The notes under the pieces were generated by a model. The model did no database searches and had not been told where the DNA came from. It saw nothing but the letters and a program-made list of their open reading frames with translations. A DNA stretch of 18,743 nt from Bacteroidota bacterium (lineage in GTDB: Bacteria > Bacteroidota > Bacteroidia > Chitinophagales > Chitinophagaceae), in assembly GCA_023391315.1 (NCBI GenBank), contig JAEWBD010000446.1:1-18743 (forward strand). The letters are read 5' to 3'. This document shows positions 8,570 through 15,234 of the stretch, one piece after another. The position numbers and the translations under genes were made by a program. Within the stretch, counting starts at the first letter, position 1, and the number at the start of each line of letters is the position of its first letter.

Positions 8570-8612
8570 TGATTTGAATCAAAAATTTTTAGATATAGCC
8601 TTTTTAGATTTG
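8570..8612 (+). promoter_or_regulatory. FNR-like site plus -7 element (class II geometry)
   Basis: CTGATTTGAATCAA (8569-8582) matches the FNR consensus TTGAT-N4-ATCAA at 9 of 10 arm positions. TAGATTTG at 8605-8612 matches all six fixed positions of TAnnTTTG. The palindrome centre (8575.5) is 29.5 bp from the first base of the -7 element, which places it near -42, the class II activator position. Transcription would start around 8619 and read into the small ORF at 8679. Confidence 0.62.
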
Positions 8613-8678
8613 AATTCGATATTTCAATAAAGGCTTAATAATGTCAGGACAAATTCAACAACGATAAAATACCAGAAA

Positions 8679-8894
8679 TTGGATTCAGATACTTCATATT
8701 CTATCATACATGTTGTTCTTGTTGAAGAGCATCGTTATAACGATAATGAAAGCCTGCAACAACGATTGCATATTCTTACTGAAGCATATTGTGCTGCCAT
8801 TAAAAGGGGAGAGGTGTTCAGCCAGGTAAAAAAGATTTACCTGGCTATTAAAAGAACCAGGGCAGAAATAAGTCAACAAAATAAAAACGATTAG
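8679..8894 (+). CDS. Small hypothetical protein (71 aa), start uncertain
   Basis: I do not recognise this family. The frame is open for 71 codons from a TTG and contains no ATG. It reads as a plausible soluble protein: a hydrophobic strand SIIHVVLVEEH, then two charged amphipathic helices (ESLQQRLHILTEAYCAAIKR and VKKIYLAIKRTRAEIS). It lies about 60 bp downstream of the best promoter in the window (FNR-like site plus TAGATTTG), which supports real expression. The nearest ATG (8641) is in another frame and stops after eight codons, so the gene may start at TTG, use the ATG frame as a leader, or have lost its original start by an indel. The ORF on the opposite strand has no protein-like features and is rejected. 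Confidence 0.5.
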   Translation: MDSDTSYSIIHVVLVEEHRYNDNESLQQRLHILTEAYCAAIKRGEVFSQVKKIYLAIKRTRAEISQQNKND

Positions 8895-8969
8895 TTCCGC
8901 TATGCCCTTAAACTACAAACCGATAACTGCCTGGGTTGGAATAGGGAGTTTAAACCTGCAGGATGCTAA

Positions 8970-8981
8970 TGACAACTATCA
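8970..8981. promoter_or_regulatory. FNR/CRP-like palindrome upstream of the LytTR gene
   Basis: TGACAACTATCA carries the TGA-N6-TCA core, 53 bp before the LytTR start codon. No -7 element is seen at the expected distance, so this is one of the weaker members of the set. Confidence 0.35.
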
Positions 8982-9033
8982 TTTAGATGCCTGATGGGAG
9001 TTATGACCAGTTAGTTAAGAACTAAATAATTTT

Positions 9034-9465
9034 ATGAATATTGATGATGAAAAAAAGGTTTGCCAAAACAATCCTCAAACACTTGCTATGAAAACAATTC
9101 ATAGAAACGGCTTTGAAAATACCTTAAGCATGCAACACAAAATTATTTTTCGTGTTGCAAATGGATATGAAATTATAGAGCTTGGAAGAGTTTTGTATAT
9201 GGAAGCGCTTGACAGCTATTCAAGGATTATTTTATCAGGTGGTCAATCTTATGTTGTTTGTAAAAACCTGTGTTATTTTGAAAACCTTTTACCTTCCCGT
9301 CATTTCTGGAGAATACATAAATCCTACATTATCAATATGCAGCATGTTGTAAAGGTTTTAAAAGGGCCACCTCCGGTTATGGTTATGATCAATAATCAGT
9401 GGCTGCCCATTTCATGCAGGAAGAAAGGTGAGTTATTTGAAAAATTAAAATGGCTGGTATTCTAA
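9034..9465 (+). CDS. Stand-alone LytTR-domain transcription regulator
   Basis: LytTR domains are mainly beta-strand DNA-binding domains, usually fused to a response-regulator receiver. This 143-aa protein has only about 35 N-terminal residues before the domain and no receiver aspartate pocket. The domain covers about residues 36-140, with family features: ANGYEIIELGRVLYMEALDS (the 'I.yiea..s.y..i' strand pair), YVVCKNLCYFENLLP (the 'ksL..le..Lp' helix), FWRIHKSYIINMQHV ('F.RiHrSyiVN...V') and LPISCRKKGELFEKLK (the 'iPiSR.r...l...l' end). It must be controlled by something other than direct phosphorylation, or by a separate partner. It lies in a region of several FNR-like palindromes. An N-terminal start at Met19 or Met33 is also possible. 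Confidence 0.9.
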   Translation: MNIDDEKKVCQNNPQTLAMKTIHRNGFENTLSMQHKIIFRVANGYEIIELGRVLYMEALDSYSRIILSGGQSYVVCKNLCYFENLLPSRHFWRIHKSYIINMQHVVKVLKGPPPVMVMINNQWLPISCRKKGELFEKLKWLVF

Positions 9466-9651
9466 AAGCAGAAATTAAAAGCAATTGCCGGTATTAAGCG
9501 GTATTTAAAATGATTACAAGCCGTTACGTAAATTTCTTGCCTGATAAATCAATTTCTTTATTTATGCAGCCTGAGGTGCTTATTATTAATGGCTTGCATC
9601 AGGCGATAAGTTTTAACCTGATGGATGCAGTAATGTGCGTAACGTTTCGCA
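9466..9651. other. Non-coding stretch after the LytTR gene
   Basis: No gene was seen in this 186-bp piece of a 528-bp gap; the rest of the gap holds the small minus-strand gene and a divergent promoter region. GCATCAGGCGATAAG and ACCTGATGGATGC are partly complementary (CATCAGG / CCTGATG at 9597-9625) and can form a 7-bp stem, but no T-run follows. Confidence 0.4.
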
Positions 9652-9813
9652 TTAAAATCTGTGCTGGATGAAATAGTCGTAAAATTTCAATAAAACATAT
9701 TCAACAATTTCTCTAAGGTATTTATAACCAAATAACATCATCATCAGCACTATCAGCCAGGCCATCATTTCATGAGCGCCGGCCGGAACGTTTCTTAGAT
9801 TGAATTCTTTCAT
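9652..9813 (-). CDS. Small single-pass membrane protein (53 aa)
   Basis: I do not recognise a named family. The protein starts at ATG 9813 and ends with TAA at 9652. It has a short polar N-terminal segment (MKEFNLRNVPAGAHE), one hydrophobic helix at about residues 16-31 (MMAWLIVLMMMLFGY), and an amphipathic, charged C-terminal part (KYLREIVEYVLLKFYDYFIQ). This is the layout of small regulatory or stress membrane proteins. It has no Shine-Dalgarno sequence, only an A-rich leader. A perfect -7 element (TAGGTTTG) lies 19-26 bp before the start, with an FNR-like palindrome in class II position. It is divergent from the DUF1003 gene, and both face the same 180-bp regulatory spacer. Its short length explains why a gene caller could miss it. 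Confidence 0.72.
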   Translation of the reverse strand: MKEFNLRNVPAGAHEMMAWLIVLMMMLFGYKYLREIVEYVLLKFYDYFIQHRF

Positions 9814-9831
9814 AACAATCTTTTATAGTAT

Positions 9832-9874
9832 CAAACCTATTAAGCTTAAAGTAGTTTTTATATGAGGTGTATCA
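9832..9874 (-). promoter_or_regulatory. FNR-like site plus -7 element for the 53-aa protein
   Basis: On the minus strand TAGGTTTG (9839 to 9832) is a full match to TAnnTTTG. The palindrome TGAGGTGTATCA (9863-9874) is centred at 9868.5, exactly 29.5 bp from the first base of the -7 element, the same spacing as at 8570-8612. No -33 TTG is evident, as expected for an activator-dependent class II promoter. Confidence 0.6.
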
Positions 9875-9928
9875 GTTCGGGAAATGATTCAGGAGGTATA
9901 TATTTATAAGCACAATTAGCTAACTGGA

Positions 9929-9970
9929 TGATCTATATCATTTAGCATGATCAATAAGTTGCTGTATTTG
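9929..9970 (+). promoter_or_regulatory. FNR-like site plus -7 element for the DUF1003 gene
   Basis: ATGATCTATATCAT (9928-9941) is a perfect inverted repeat with 5-bp arms and a 4-bp spacer, close to the FNR consensus. TGTATTTG (9963-9970) matches 5 of 6 fixed -7 positions and starts 28.5 bp from the palindrome centre. The start codon follows at 9994. Together with 9832-9874 this gives a divergent promoter pair with one palindrome for each direction. Confidence 0.6.
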
Positions 9971-9993
9971 CAACATGATAAATTATTCTGTGT

Positions 9994-10542
9994 ATGACAG
10001 AGAAAGATAAGTTTTATGATTTGCTGCAGAGTGAAAACCTGCAGCATGAGAAATTACATGACATTGTTATAAAGGCAATCGAAGAAGAAAAGCTTATTAC
10101 CAGCAAGCTGATGGAGTTTGAAGAAAGAGAAACCTCTTTTAGTGAACGTGTTGCTGATCGTGTGGCTGCGTTTGGCGGAAGCTGGCAATTTATTATTGTG
10201 TTCGTTTCCTTTTTAATTGCCTGGGCGGCCATAAATATTTTATTGCTGAAAAAAGCCTTTGATCCGTACCCCTTTATCCTGCTGAACCTTTTCTTATCGG
10301 CGCTCGCTGCGGTGCAGGCACCCGTTATTATGATGAGCCAAAACCGCAAGGAAGAAAAAGACAGGCGGCGGGCCATAAACGATTATCTTATTAACCTGAA
10401 AGCTGAGATCGAAATACGTAATATGCATCAGAAACTCGACCTGCTTATTGTAGAACAAATGAAAACACTTTTTGATATTCAAAAAGTACAGGTAGAATTG
10501 ATGGAAGACATAAAAACAGTGATTGATAAACCCACGGTTTAA
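9994..10542 (+). CDS. DUF1003 membrane protein
   Basis: DUF1003 proteins are small inner-membrane proteins without an assigned reaction. The 182-aa protein shows the family signatures: FSERVADRVAAFGGSWQFII before the first transmembrane helix (about residues 64-86), DPYPFILLNLFLSALAAVQA forming the second (about 90-110), then the conserved cytoplasmic stretch APVIMMSQNRKEEKDRR and DYLINLKAEIEIRNMHQKLD. A charged N-terminal helix and a C-terminal coiled segment (EQMKTLFDIQKVQVELMEDI) flank the core. Its stop codon directly abuts the TTG start of the next gene, so the two form an operon. Upstream lies an FNR-like palindrome with a -7 element. Family members are often found beside stress and ion-homeostasis genes; the function here is unknown. 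Confidence 0.92.
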   Translation: MTEKDKFYDLLQSENLQHEKLHDIVIKAIEEEKLITSKLMEFEERETSFSERVADRVAAFGGSWQFIIVFVSFLIAWAAINILLLKKAFDPYPFILLNLFLSALAAVQAPVIMMSQNRKEEKDRRRAINDYLINLKAEIEIRNMHQKLDLLIVEQMKTLFDIQKVQVELMEDIKTVIDKPTV

Positions 10543-11571
10543 TTGGACTCATTAACACATATAGCCATTGGCGCCTGCATAGGCGAGGCTTTTGCCGGTA
10601 AAAAATTGGGCAGAAAAGCGATGCTGTGGGGGGCTTTAGTTCAAAGCCTCCCGGATATAGATTTTATTGCAGGTGCATGGTTAAATCCGGCTGAAAATTT
10701 GCTGGCACACCGTGGATTTACACATTCTTTGCTGTTTGTATGCATTGCAGTTCCATTGTTGGCATTGCTTGCAGAAAGACTGCACAGGCCGCACAATATT
10801 TCTTTAAAGACCTGGATAGGGTTTTTTATCGTTGAAATGTTGGTTCATATTTTTATTGATGGTTTTAATGCCTATGGTATTGGATGGCTGGAACCTTTCT
10901 CACACCATCGCTTTTCATTCAATACCATTTTTGTTATTGATCCGTTCTTTTCTGTTTGGGCCGGTATTGCGTTTTTAATATTAGTCATTACAAAAGCACA
11001 CCGGAGAAAAAGAAAGTTCTGGTGGAGGTTTGGCATTATACTGCCGGCTCTTTATTTATGTTTTTGCTGCATTAATAAAATTAAAATTAATACGGAAGTA
11101 AAAAAAGCTTTAGCTGCAGAGCATATTCTTTATACAAAATATTTTTCAACGCCCACACCATTCAATACTTTATTATGGTATGTGGTTGCTGAAACTGACA
11201 GTGGCTTTTATATAGGTTACCGCTCCCTTTTTGATGAGCAGGTTCGGATGCAATTGCATTTTTTTCCGCGCAATGAATACCTTTTAAAAGACGTGTCGGA
11301 TCATCCGGAATTGCAGGATTTAAAACGATTTTCAAAAGGCTTCTATACGGCTTCATTGCAAAATGATACGCTTGCGTTTAACGATTTGCGTTTTGGCCAG
11401 ATTGCAGGATGGCAAGATGCCAATGCACCCTTTGTTTTTCACTATTTTTTTCAACACAGCAGCAATGCGCTTGTAGTGCAGCGCGGCCGCTTTGCCGGCT
11501 GGAGCCGGGAAAGCATCGCGGCACTGCTCCAGAGAATCAGTGGTGATCAGCCATGGCGCCTTTTAAAATAG
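10543..11571 (+). CDS. YdjM/DUF457-type membrane-bound metal-dependent hydrolase
   Basis: This family consists of integral membrane proteins with His/Asp motifs suggestive of a metal site; the substrate is unknown. The start is TTG at 10543, immediately after the DUF1003 TAA. It is the right start because it gives the canonical N terminus MDSLTHIAIGACIGEA. Conserved motifs follow: H6 in the first helix, LPDIDFIAG, AHRGFTHSLLF, and HIFIDGFNAYG. The first about 160 residues hold several hydrophobic segments, and a final transmembrane span lies near residues 163-180. The remaining about 160 residues form a soluble C-terminal domain (TPTPFNTLLWYVVAETDSGF) typical of the long Bacteroidota version. 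The last 25 bp overlap the 3' end of the convergent phospholipase D gene. Confidence 0.9.
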   Translation: MDSLTHIAIGACIGEAFAGKKLGRKAMLWGALVQSLPDIDFIAGAWLNPAENLLAHRGFTHSLLFVCIAVPLLALLAERLHRPHNISLKTWIGFFIVEMLVHIFIDGFNAYGIGWLEPFSHHRFSFNTIFVIDPFFSVWAGIAFLILVITKAHRRKRKFWWRFGIILPALYLCFCCINKIKINTEVKKALAAEHILYTKYFSTPTPFNTLLWYVVAETDSGFYIGYRSLFDEQVRMQLHFFPRNEYLLKDVSDHPELQDLKRFSKGFYTASLQNDTLAFNDLRFGQIAGWQDANAPFVFHYFFQHSSNALVVQRGRFAGWSRESIAALLQRISGDQPWRLLK

Positions 11572-12728
11572 AAAGTAAAAAGAAAAAGTATTATACGATA
11601 AATATCGTAACAAAGCCGTTGCCATGCACGCATGAAAAAGGTTACTTTCCCATTGTATTCCGCCTCTGTAATTTGTACACAATCTTCGCGGATTATTTTT
11701 TGTAAAACCGTTTCTGTTTTTTTTGCAAAAGGCGCATCCAGCACATCAAGATTTAATTCAATGCTTGCATAAGCACTTACATTATTTATGTTGTATGACC
11801 CCACCGTAACAAATTTTTTATCATACGTGCTGAGCTTGCCATGCAAAACAGTTTTGTTGTATTCATATATTTCAATATTGTTTTTAAACAGCCAGCTATA
11901 CATATAGCGCTCAGCCTGCTTTGCCAATAATACATCCGATACTCCTGCTGCAATAATTTTTATTTTTACCCCACGCCTTGCAGCAGCACTTAAATGTTTT
12001 TTTATAAGAACGCCCGGCAAAAAGTAACTTGACATAATTGTTACGGAATGCTGAGCCTGTTTCAGCATATCGGTATATGTTTTTGAAATCTGCTTTTTAC
12101 CGCGTACCCAATCGTTCACACGGGCACGGACCATACATATATCAGTTGGTATCAAAGGGTTTTCTGGCAATATAAACCTGGTACCGGATCGTTTGCCCCA
12201 CATGGATTTATTCCATATATCTGCACAGATGTTATTAAGCTGCAGGGAAGCTTCACCCTGCACAAACAATGCCCAGTCGAGCCATGCAGGTTCACTTAAA
12301 TCATTATATCTGTTAGCAATGTTTACGCCACCAACCAAACCGGTAAGGGCATCAGCCACTGCAACTTTGTGATGAAGTCTTCTTCCAAAATAGAAATACC
12401 GGCTTCTGAATATGGGATTAAACCAGCGAAAATGAATGCCGGCCGATTTAAGGTTTTTGATACATGCCTTCGAGATATTTCTTGATGCATAACCATCCAG
12501 CACAATAAAAATCTGAACGCCCCTTCCTGCGGCTTTCAGCAAGGCATTGATGATACGGTTCCCTGTTTCATCTTCATTAAAAATATATGTCTGGAGATGA
12601 ATAATAGTATGCGCCTGGTCAATGATGTGTTCCAGTAAATCAAAATATTTTTTTCCGCCTCGCACCAAAACCGTCTTATTGTGCATGGTGTAATTTGTAG
12701 CAGAACTATGTTTGCTGAATGAAGACAT
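11547..12728 (-). CDS. Phospholipase D-family / cardiolipin synthase-like protein
   Basis: The likely reaction is phosphatidyl transfer to make cardiolipin, or another phosphodiester transfer. The 393-aa protein has two PLD domains, each with a complete HKD motif: H119-x-K121-x4-D126 (HHKVAVAD), followed by GLVGGVNIANRY, and H296-x-K298-x4-D303 (HGKLSTYD), followed by FVTVGSYNINN. It lacks the two N-terminal transmembrane helices of ClsA-type enzymes and so resembles the shorter ClsB/ClsC type. A C-terminal hydrophobic patch (IYRIILFLFTFYF) with a basic end (KRRHG) may anchor it to the membrane. The start ATG 12728 was taken; Met15 is an alternative. No promoter was found in the 112-bp upstream gap. 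More cardiolipin is typical of stationary-phase membranes. Confidence 0.9.
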   Translation of the reverse strand: MSSFSKHSSATNYTMHNKTVLVRGGKKYFDLLEHIIDQAHTIIHLQTYIFNEDETGNRIINALLKAAGRGVQIFIVLDGYASRNISKACIKNLKSAGIHFRWFNPIFRSRYFYFGRRLHHKVAVADALTGLVGGVNIANRYNDLSEPAWLDWALFVQGEASLQLNNICADIWNKSMWGKRSGTRFILPENPLIPTDICMVRARVNDWVRGKKQISKTYTDMLKQAQHSVTIMSSYFLPGVLIKKHLSAAARRGVKIKIIAAGVSDVLLAKQAERYMYSWLFKNNIEIYEYNKTVLHGKLSTYDKKFVTVGSYNINNVSAYASIELNLDVLDAPFAKKTETVLQKIIREDCVQITEAEYNGKVTFFMRAWQRLCYDIYRIILFLFTFYFKRRHG

Positions 12729-12840
12729 TATTACTATGAAATTGCTATAGCTCGTTAAATGTCATGAAATATTTGTTTGCTATCTTTAAAAGTTTCGGAA
12801 TAGACAAGAAGTGGGTACTAAGGCGTTGACTTCGCTTCAA

Positions 12841-13668
12841 TCATTTATGAGCAATAAATACCGGCATTTTATGATCGCGGATAATTTTTGAAGCGAAACT
12901 TTTCCTGAACATTTCAGAGAAATTTGACCGGCTGTAACTTCCTGTTACCAGCATAGCTGATTGTTTCACCTTTACCCATTCGGCAAGCCTCATCATGTGC
13001 TTATGAAACATCAGCAAATTGGGTGTATTAAAATGCCGTGCAGCAAGCTCCTCAATCAAAGCTTCATCCGGTATTTTTTCGCTGTTTGCGGCTGCCTCAT
13101 GCACAACTATTACATCCTTATTACACAACTCATTCAATATATATGAAAATTGTTTGATGGCATATACGGAAGAGGCGCTGCCATCATAGGCAAGCACAAT
13201 ATTTTCCGGGAAGCTGAATTTTTGCGGCACGATCAATACGGGACATTCGGCCAGGTGTAAAATCGATTTTAAATAACCTTCCGGCTCGGTTAATTCTGAT
13301 AATTGGTAAAACGCTTCAGCATTCACCACCAGCAGGTCGGCAAAGCGGGTTTCCTTCACCAATGCCTCCACAATCAGGTCGTCTGTATCATTATGAACGC
13401 TGTATTCAATGTGTTTTTTTTGACAGGCTTTTTCAAACCAATCAGTGCGCCTTTGAATATCCTTCTGAACAATGGCTTCAGCTTCCGCATTATGACCTGC
13501 GCCACTCACCATTCCGTAGTAGCTGAAGGCAGGATCAGGTATATAGATAATTTCTCTGAGAAAAATTCCTGTTAACAACAGTGGATTTATTTCATTGAGC
13601 CGGCTTATAAACTCAAATGCGCTTTCGGGCAATTTATTTTCTGCAATTGCCAGTAATACCTTTTTCAT
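12841..13668 (-). CDS. Tandem-domain universal stress protein (UspA family)
   Basis: USPs are cytoplasmic stress-survival proteins, some of which bind ATP. The 275-aa length fits two fused Usp folds. The N-terminal half (KKVLLAIAENKLPESAFEFI) is divergent and has no nucleotide loop. The C-terminal half has the usual strand pair NIVLAYDGSASSVYAIKQFS and ends VFIAHK. Its nucleotide loop reads GSYSRSNFSEMFRKSFASK, where ATP-binding USPs have G-x2-G-x9-G(S/T): the second Gly is Ser and the late Gly is replaced, so ATP binding is doubtful. It shares AYDGSAS and KQF-[ST]-Y with the second USP at 16671, so the two are paralogues. Two palindromes sit in its 101-bp upstream spacer. A downstream relationship with the phospholipase gene (112-bp gap) is possible. 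Confidence 0.92.
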   Translation of the reverse strand: MKKVLLAIAENKLPESAFEFISRLNEINPLLLTGIFLREIIYIPDPAFSYYGMVSGAGHNAEAEAIVQKDIQRRTDWFEKACQKKHIEYSVHNDTDDLIVEALVKETRFADLLVVNAEAFYQLSELTEPEGYLKSILHLAECPVLIVPQKFSFPENIVLAYDGSASSVYAIKQFSYILNELCNKDVIVVHEAAANSEKIPDEALIEELAARHFNTPNLLMFHKHMMRLAEWVKVKQSAMLVTGSYSRSNFSEMFRKSFASKIIRDHKMPVFIAHK

Positions 13669-13681
13669 CGGAAGATTTTTA

Positions 13682-13752
13682 CAGAAATAAAAATAGGATT
13701 ATGAGAATGCTCATCGAATGATTTCCGGCACCTAAAGGTATGAATCAAATCA
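13682..13752 (-). promoter_or_regulatory. Two FNR/CRP-like palindromes and -7 candidates upstream of the USP gene
   Basis: ATGAGAATGCTCAT (13701-13714) is a perfect inverted repeat with 5-bp arms and a 4-bp spacer. TGAATCAAATCA (13741-13752) has the TGA-N6-TCA core. On the minus strand TATTTTTA (from 13695) matches 5 of 6 -7 positions. It lies 51.5 bp from the centre of the distal palindrome, the same distance as at ppsA, while the proximal palindrome would sit close to the promoter core. Activation from the distal site with modulation by the proximal one is a possible reading. Confidence 0.5.
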
Positions 13753-13769
13753 GCTTATTAATTGCTGCA

Positions 13770-15107
13770 TTAAACGCCAAATGGGTAAGTCTCCGGTATT
13801 TGGTGGCCATGCGGCTGAATGTGCAGCGGATGTAAAGCTTTGGTTTTATCAATAAAAATAAAGGCATCATAGCGTGATGGGATTACACTGGGCACATAAT
13901 TTCCGTATTCCCACTGAGGATTATACACAACGCCAATGGCGCGGTGCCCGATTTCCCTGGTGCCCCATAACTTGCGCACTGCTTCATTCATAAAAACAAT
14001 GCGGTCTTTTGCGCCGGCTTCATGTAAAATAAATTCCCAGCTATCAGCCTTTGCTTTTGGCATATTCATAACATACATTATATCGCCCCAGCTCTTTCCT
14101 GCAATCACACTGCCCTGGAATGAACCGAAGCCAACGCTGAAAACGCCATCATGAAAATGTTGCTCATTCACTAACTGGCCAACGTTCACCATATTATCAT
14201 AGCGCATATCCGTTGCACGTGCATCGCCAATATGCGTGTTGTGCTCCCATACGATAGCTTTTGCATGCATGCCATGATGCTGCATCAGGCGGTTTAAAGT
14301 ATCAACCATATGATGATCGCGGATGTTCCATGACAGCGGCCCGCCCTTTACCATAGCCCGGTAATATCTCTCTGCATTCACGGCAACAATGGCATTTTGT
14401 TCTGTGTTCAGCGTTGCTTCCGGATCCGAGTTATATTGTTCCATTCTCTTTCTTATTTCCACCAGTAAATCAATTACTTCATTTTCACACGAAGCAGGCA
14501 CCCATTTATGTTGTGTTGCTCGTGCATAAGACTGGCCCTCGTCTTCACTGTAAGGCTCAAAACATTTCCATGCTTCCATTGCAACTTCCTTTGCATGCGG
14601 ATCAACCTTATCCAGGTATTTTATAACAGCTTCAAGACTTTCCCATAAACTGTAAACATCCAGCCCATAAAAACCAACGCGTTTGTTCTGCGGCAGATTT
14701 TTGTTGTAACTGCGCATCCATTCTGCCAGTGCAACAATTTCCCAATTAGCCCACATCCATGTTGGCCACCGGTTAAACGCACGCAATACTTCCTGCGCTG
14801 TTTCCGCTGCATCTTTATAATGTTTTACATAGCGGTTAAGGCGATAACAATCGGGCCAGTCACCTTCCACTGCAATAAATGAAAATCCTTTTTCCTTTAT
14901 TAAGCGCTGGCTGATTTTTGAGCGCCATGTATAATACTCATGCGTGCCGTGAGATGCTTCACCCAGCAATACATATTTTGAATCGCCGATTGCATCCATC
15001 AGTGTATCCAAAGCTTTGGCATCATTCAGATCAACCGCGTTTTCCGTTATCATCTGATTGAACAATACGATTTGTCCTGTGCCTTCTTTTAGAAAAGATA
15101 TCTGCAT
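13770..15107 (-). CDS. Erythromycin-esterase-like protein (EreA/ChaN superfamily)
   Basis: The fold is that of erythromycin esterase, but most chromosomal members have no known substrate and are not resistance enzymes. The 445-aa protein has the conserved early motif LLGEASHGTHEYYTWR, with E50, H53 and H56, followed by FIAVEGDWPDCYRLNRYV (E81) and later KAIVWEHNTHIGDARATDM; these are the residues of the presumed active site. The C-terminal part (RAIGVVYNPQWEYGNYVPS, SRYDAFIFIDKTKALHPL) matches the long form found fused to a phosphoribosyltransferase in M. tuberculosis Rv2030c. Here the phosphoribosyltransferase is encoded separately, at 15961, on the other side of a divergent promoter region. 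The role is unknown, and the stress-regulon context is the best clue. Confidence 0.9.
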   Translation of the reverse strand: MQISFLKEGTGQIVLFNQMITENAVDLNDAKALDTLMDAIGDSKYVLLGEASHGTHEYYTWRSKISQRLIKEKGFSFIAVEGDWPDCYRLNRYVKHYKDAAETAQEVLRAFNRWPTWMWANWEIVALAEWMRSYNKNLPQNKRVGFYGLDVYSLWESLEAVIKYLDKVDPHAKEVAMEAWKCFEPYSEDEGQSYARATQHKWVPASCENEVIDLLVEIRKRMEQYNSDPEATLNTEQNAIVAVNAERYYRAMVKGGPLSWNIRDHHMVDTLNRLMQHHGMHAKAIVWEHNTHIGDARATDMRYDNMVNVGQLVNEQHFHDGVFSVGFGSFQGSVIAGKSWGDIMYVMNMPKAKADSWEFILHEAGAKDRIVFMNEAVRKLWGTREIGHRAIGVVYNPQWEYGNYVPSVIPSRYDAFIFIDKTKALHPLHIQPHGHQIPETYPFGV

Positions 15108-15172
15108 AAAAGTTTTTTTTAAATGTCAGTTTTTAAGAAAAAATAAAGCATGCCCAGCATCACGATAATATT

Positions 15173-15215
15173 TGATGGTAGTCATTGTTCCTGTTTTTTA
15201 TCTGCACTTATTTCG
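15173..15215 (+). promoter_or_regulatory. FNR-like site in the divergent esterase/hydrolase promoter region
   Basis: TTGATGGTAGTCATT (15172-15186) contains TGA-N6-TCA in a 127-bp divergent spacer. On the + strand TTATTTCG (15208-15215) is a weak -7 match (4 of 6) but starts 29.5 bp from the palindrome centre, the same geometry as at 8570 and 9832. A second, different inverted repeat, CATCA-N10-TGATG (15158-15177), overlaps the site. One palindrome could serve both directions. Confidence 0.48.
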
Positions 15216-15234
15216 TACATCATAATCAATAATC

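Larger units (their letters stand above)
8235..8678. other. 444-bp AT-rich regulatory spacer
   Basis: No convincing coding sequence was found. The spacer separates the leftward fibre gene from the rightward small ORF. It holds an 8-bp palindrome TTGATCAA (near 8323-8330), a hairpin with an adjoining A-run (8442-8469), two FNR-like palindromes (8451-8462 and 8570-8581) and a good -7 element (8605-8612). On the + strand the ATG at 8641 opens only an 8-codon frame. Confidence 0.6.

Noticed and set aside
8902..8994. A 30-codon + strand frame (MPLNYKPITAWVGIGSLNLQ...) after the small ORF.
   Set aside because: Very short, no recognised motif or initiation signal; it also contains a regulatory-type palindrome at 8970. 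Kept as non-coding unless conserved.
9801..9812. Another TGA-N6-TCA core (TGAATTCTTTCA).
   Set aside because: It lies over the start codon of the 53-aa gene, has no -7 element at the usual distance, and is best explained as coding sequence.
13770..15107. Reading the esterase-like gene as a macrolide resistance determinant.
   Set aside because: It is the long chromosomal type related to Rv2030c, sits in a stress-gene context, and no mobile element is nearby.
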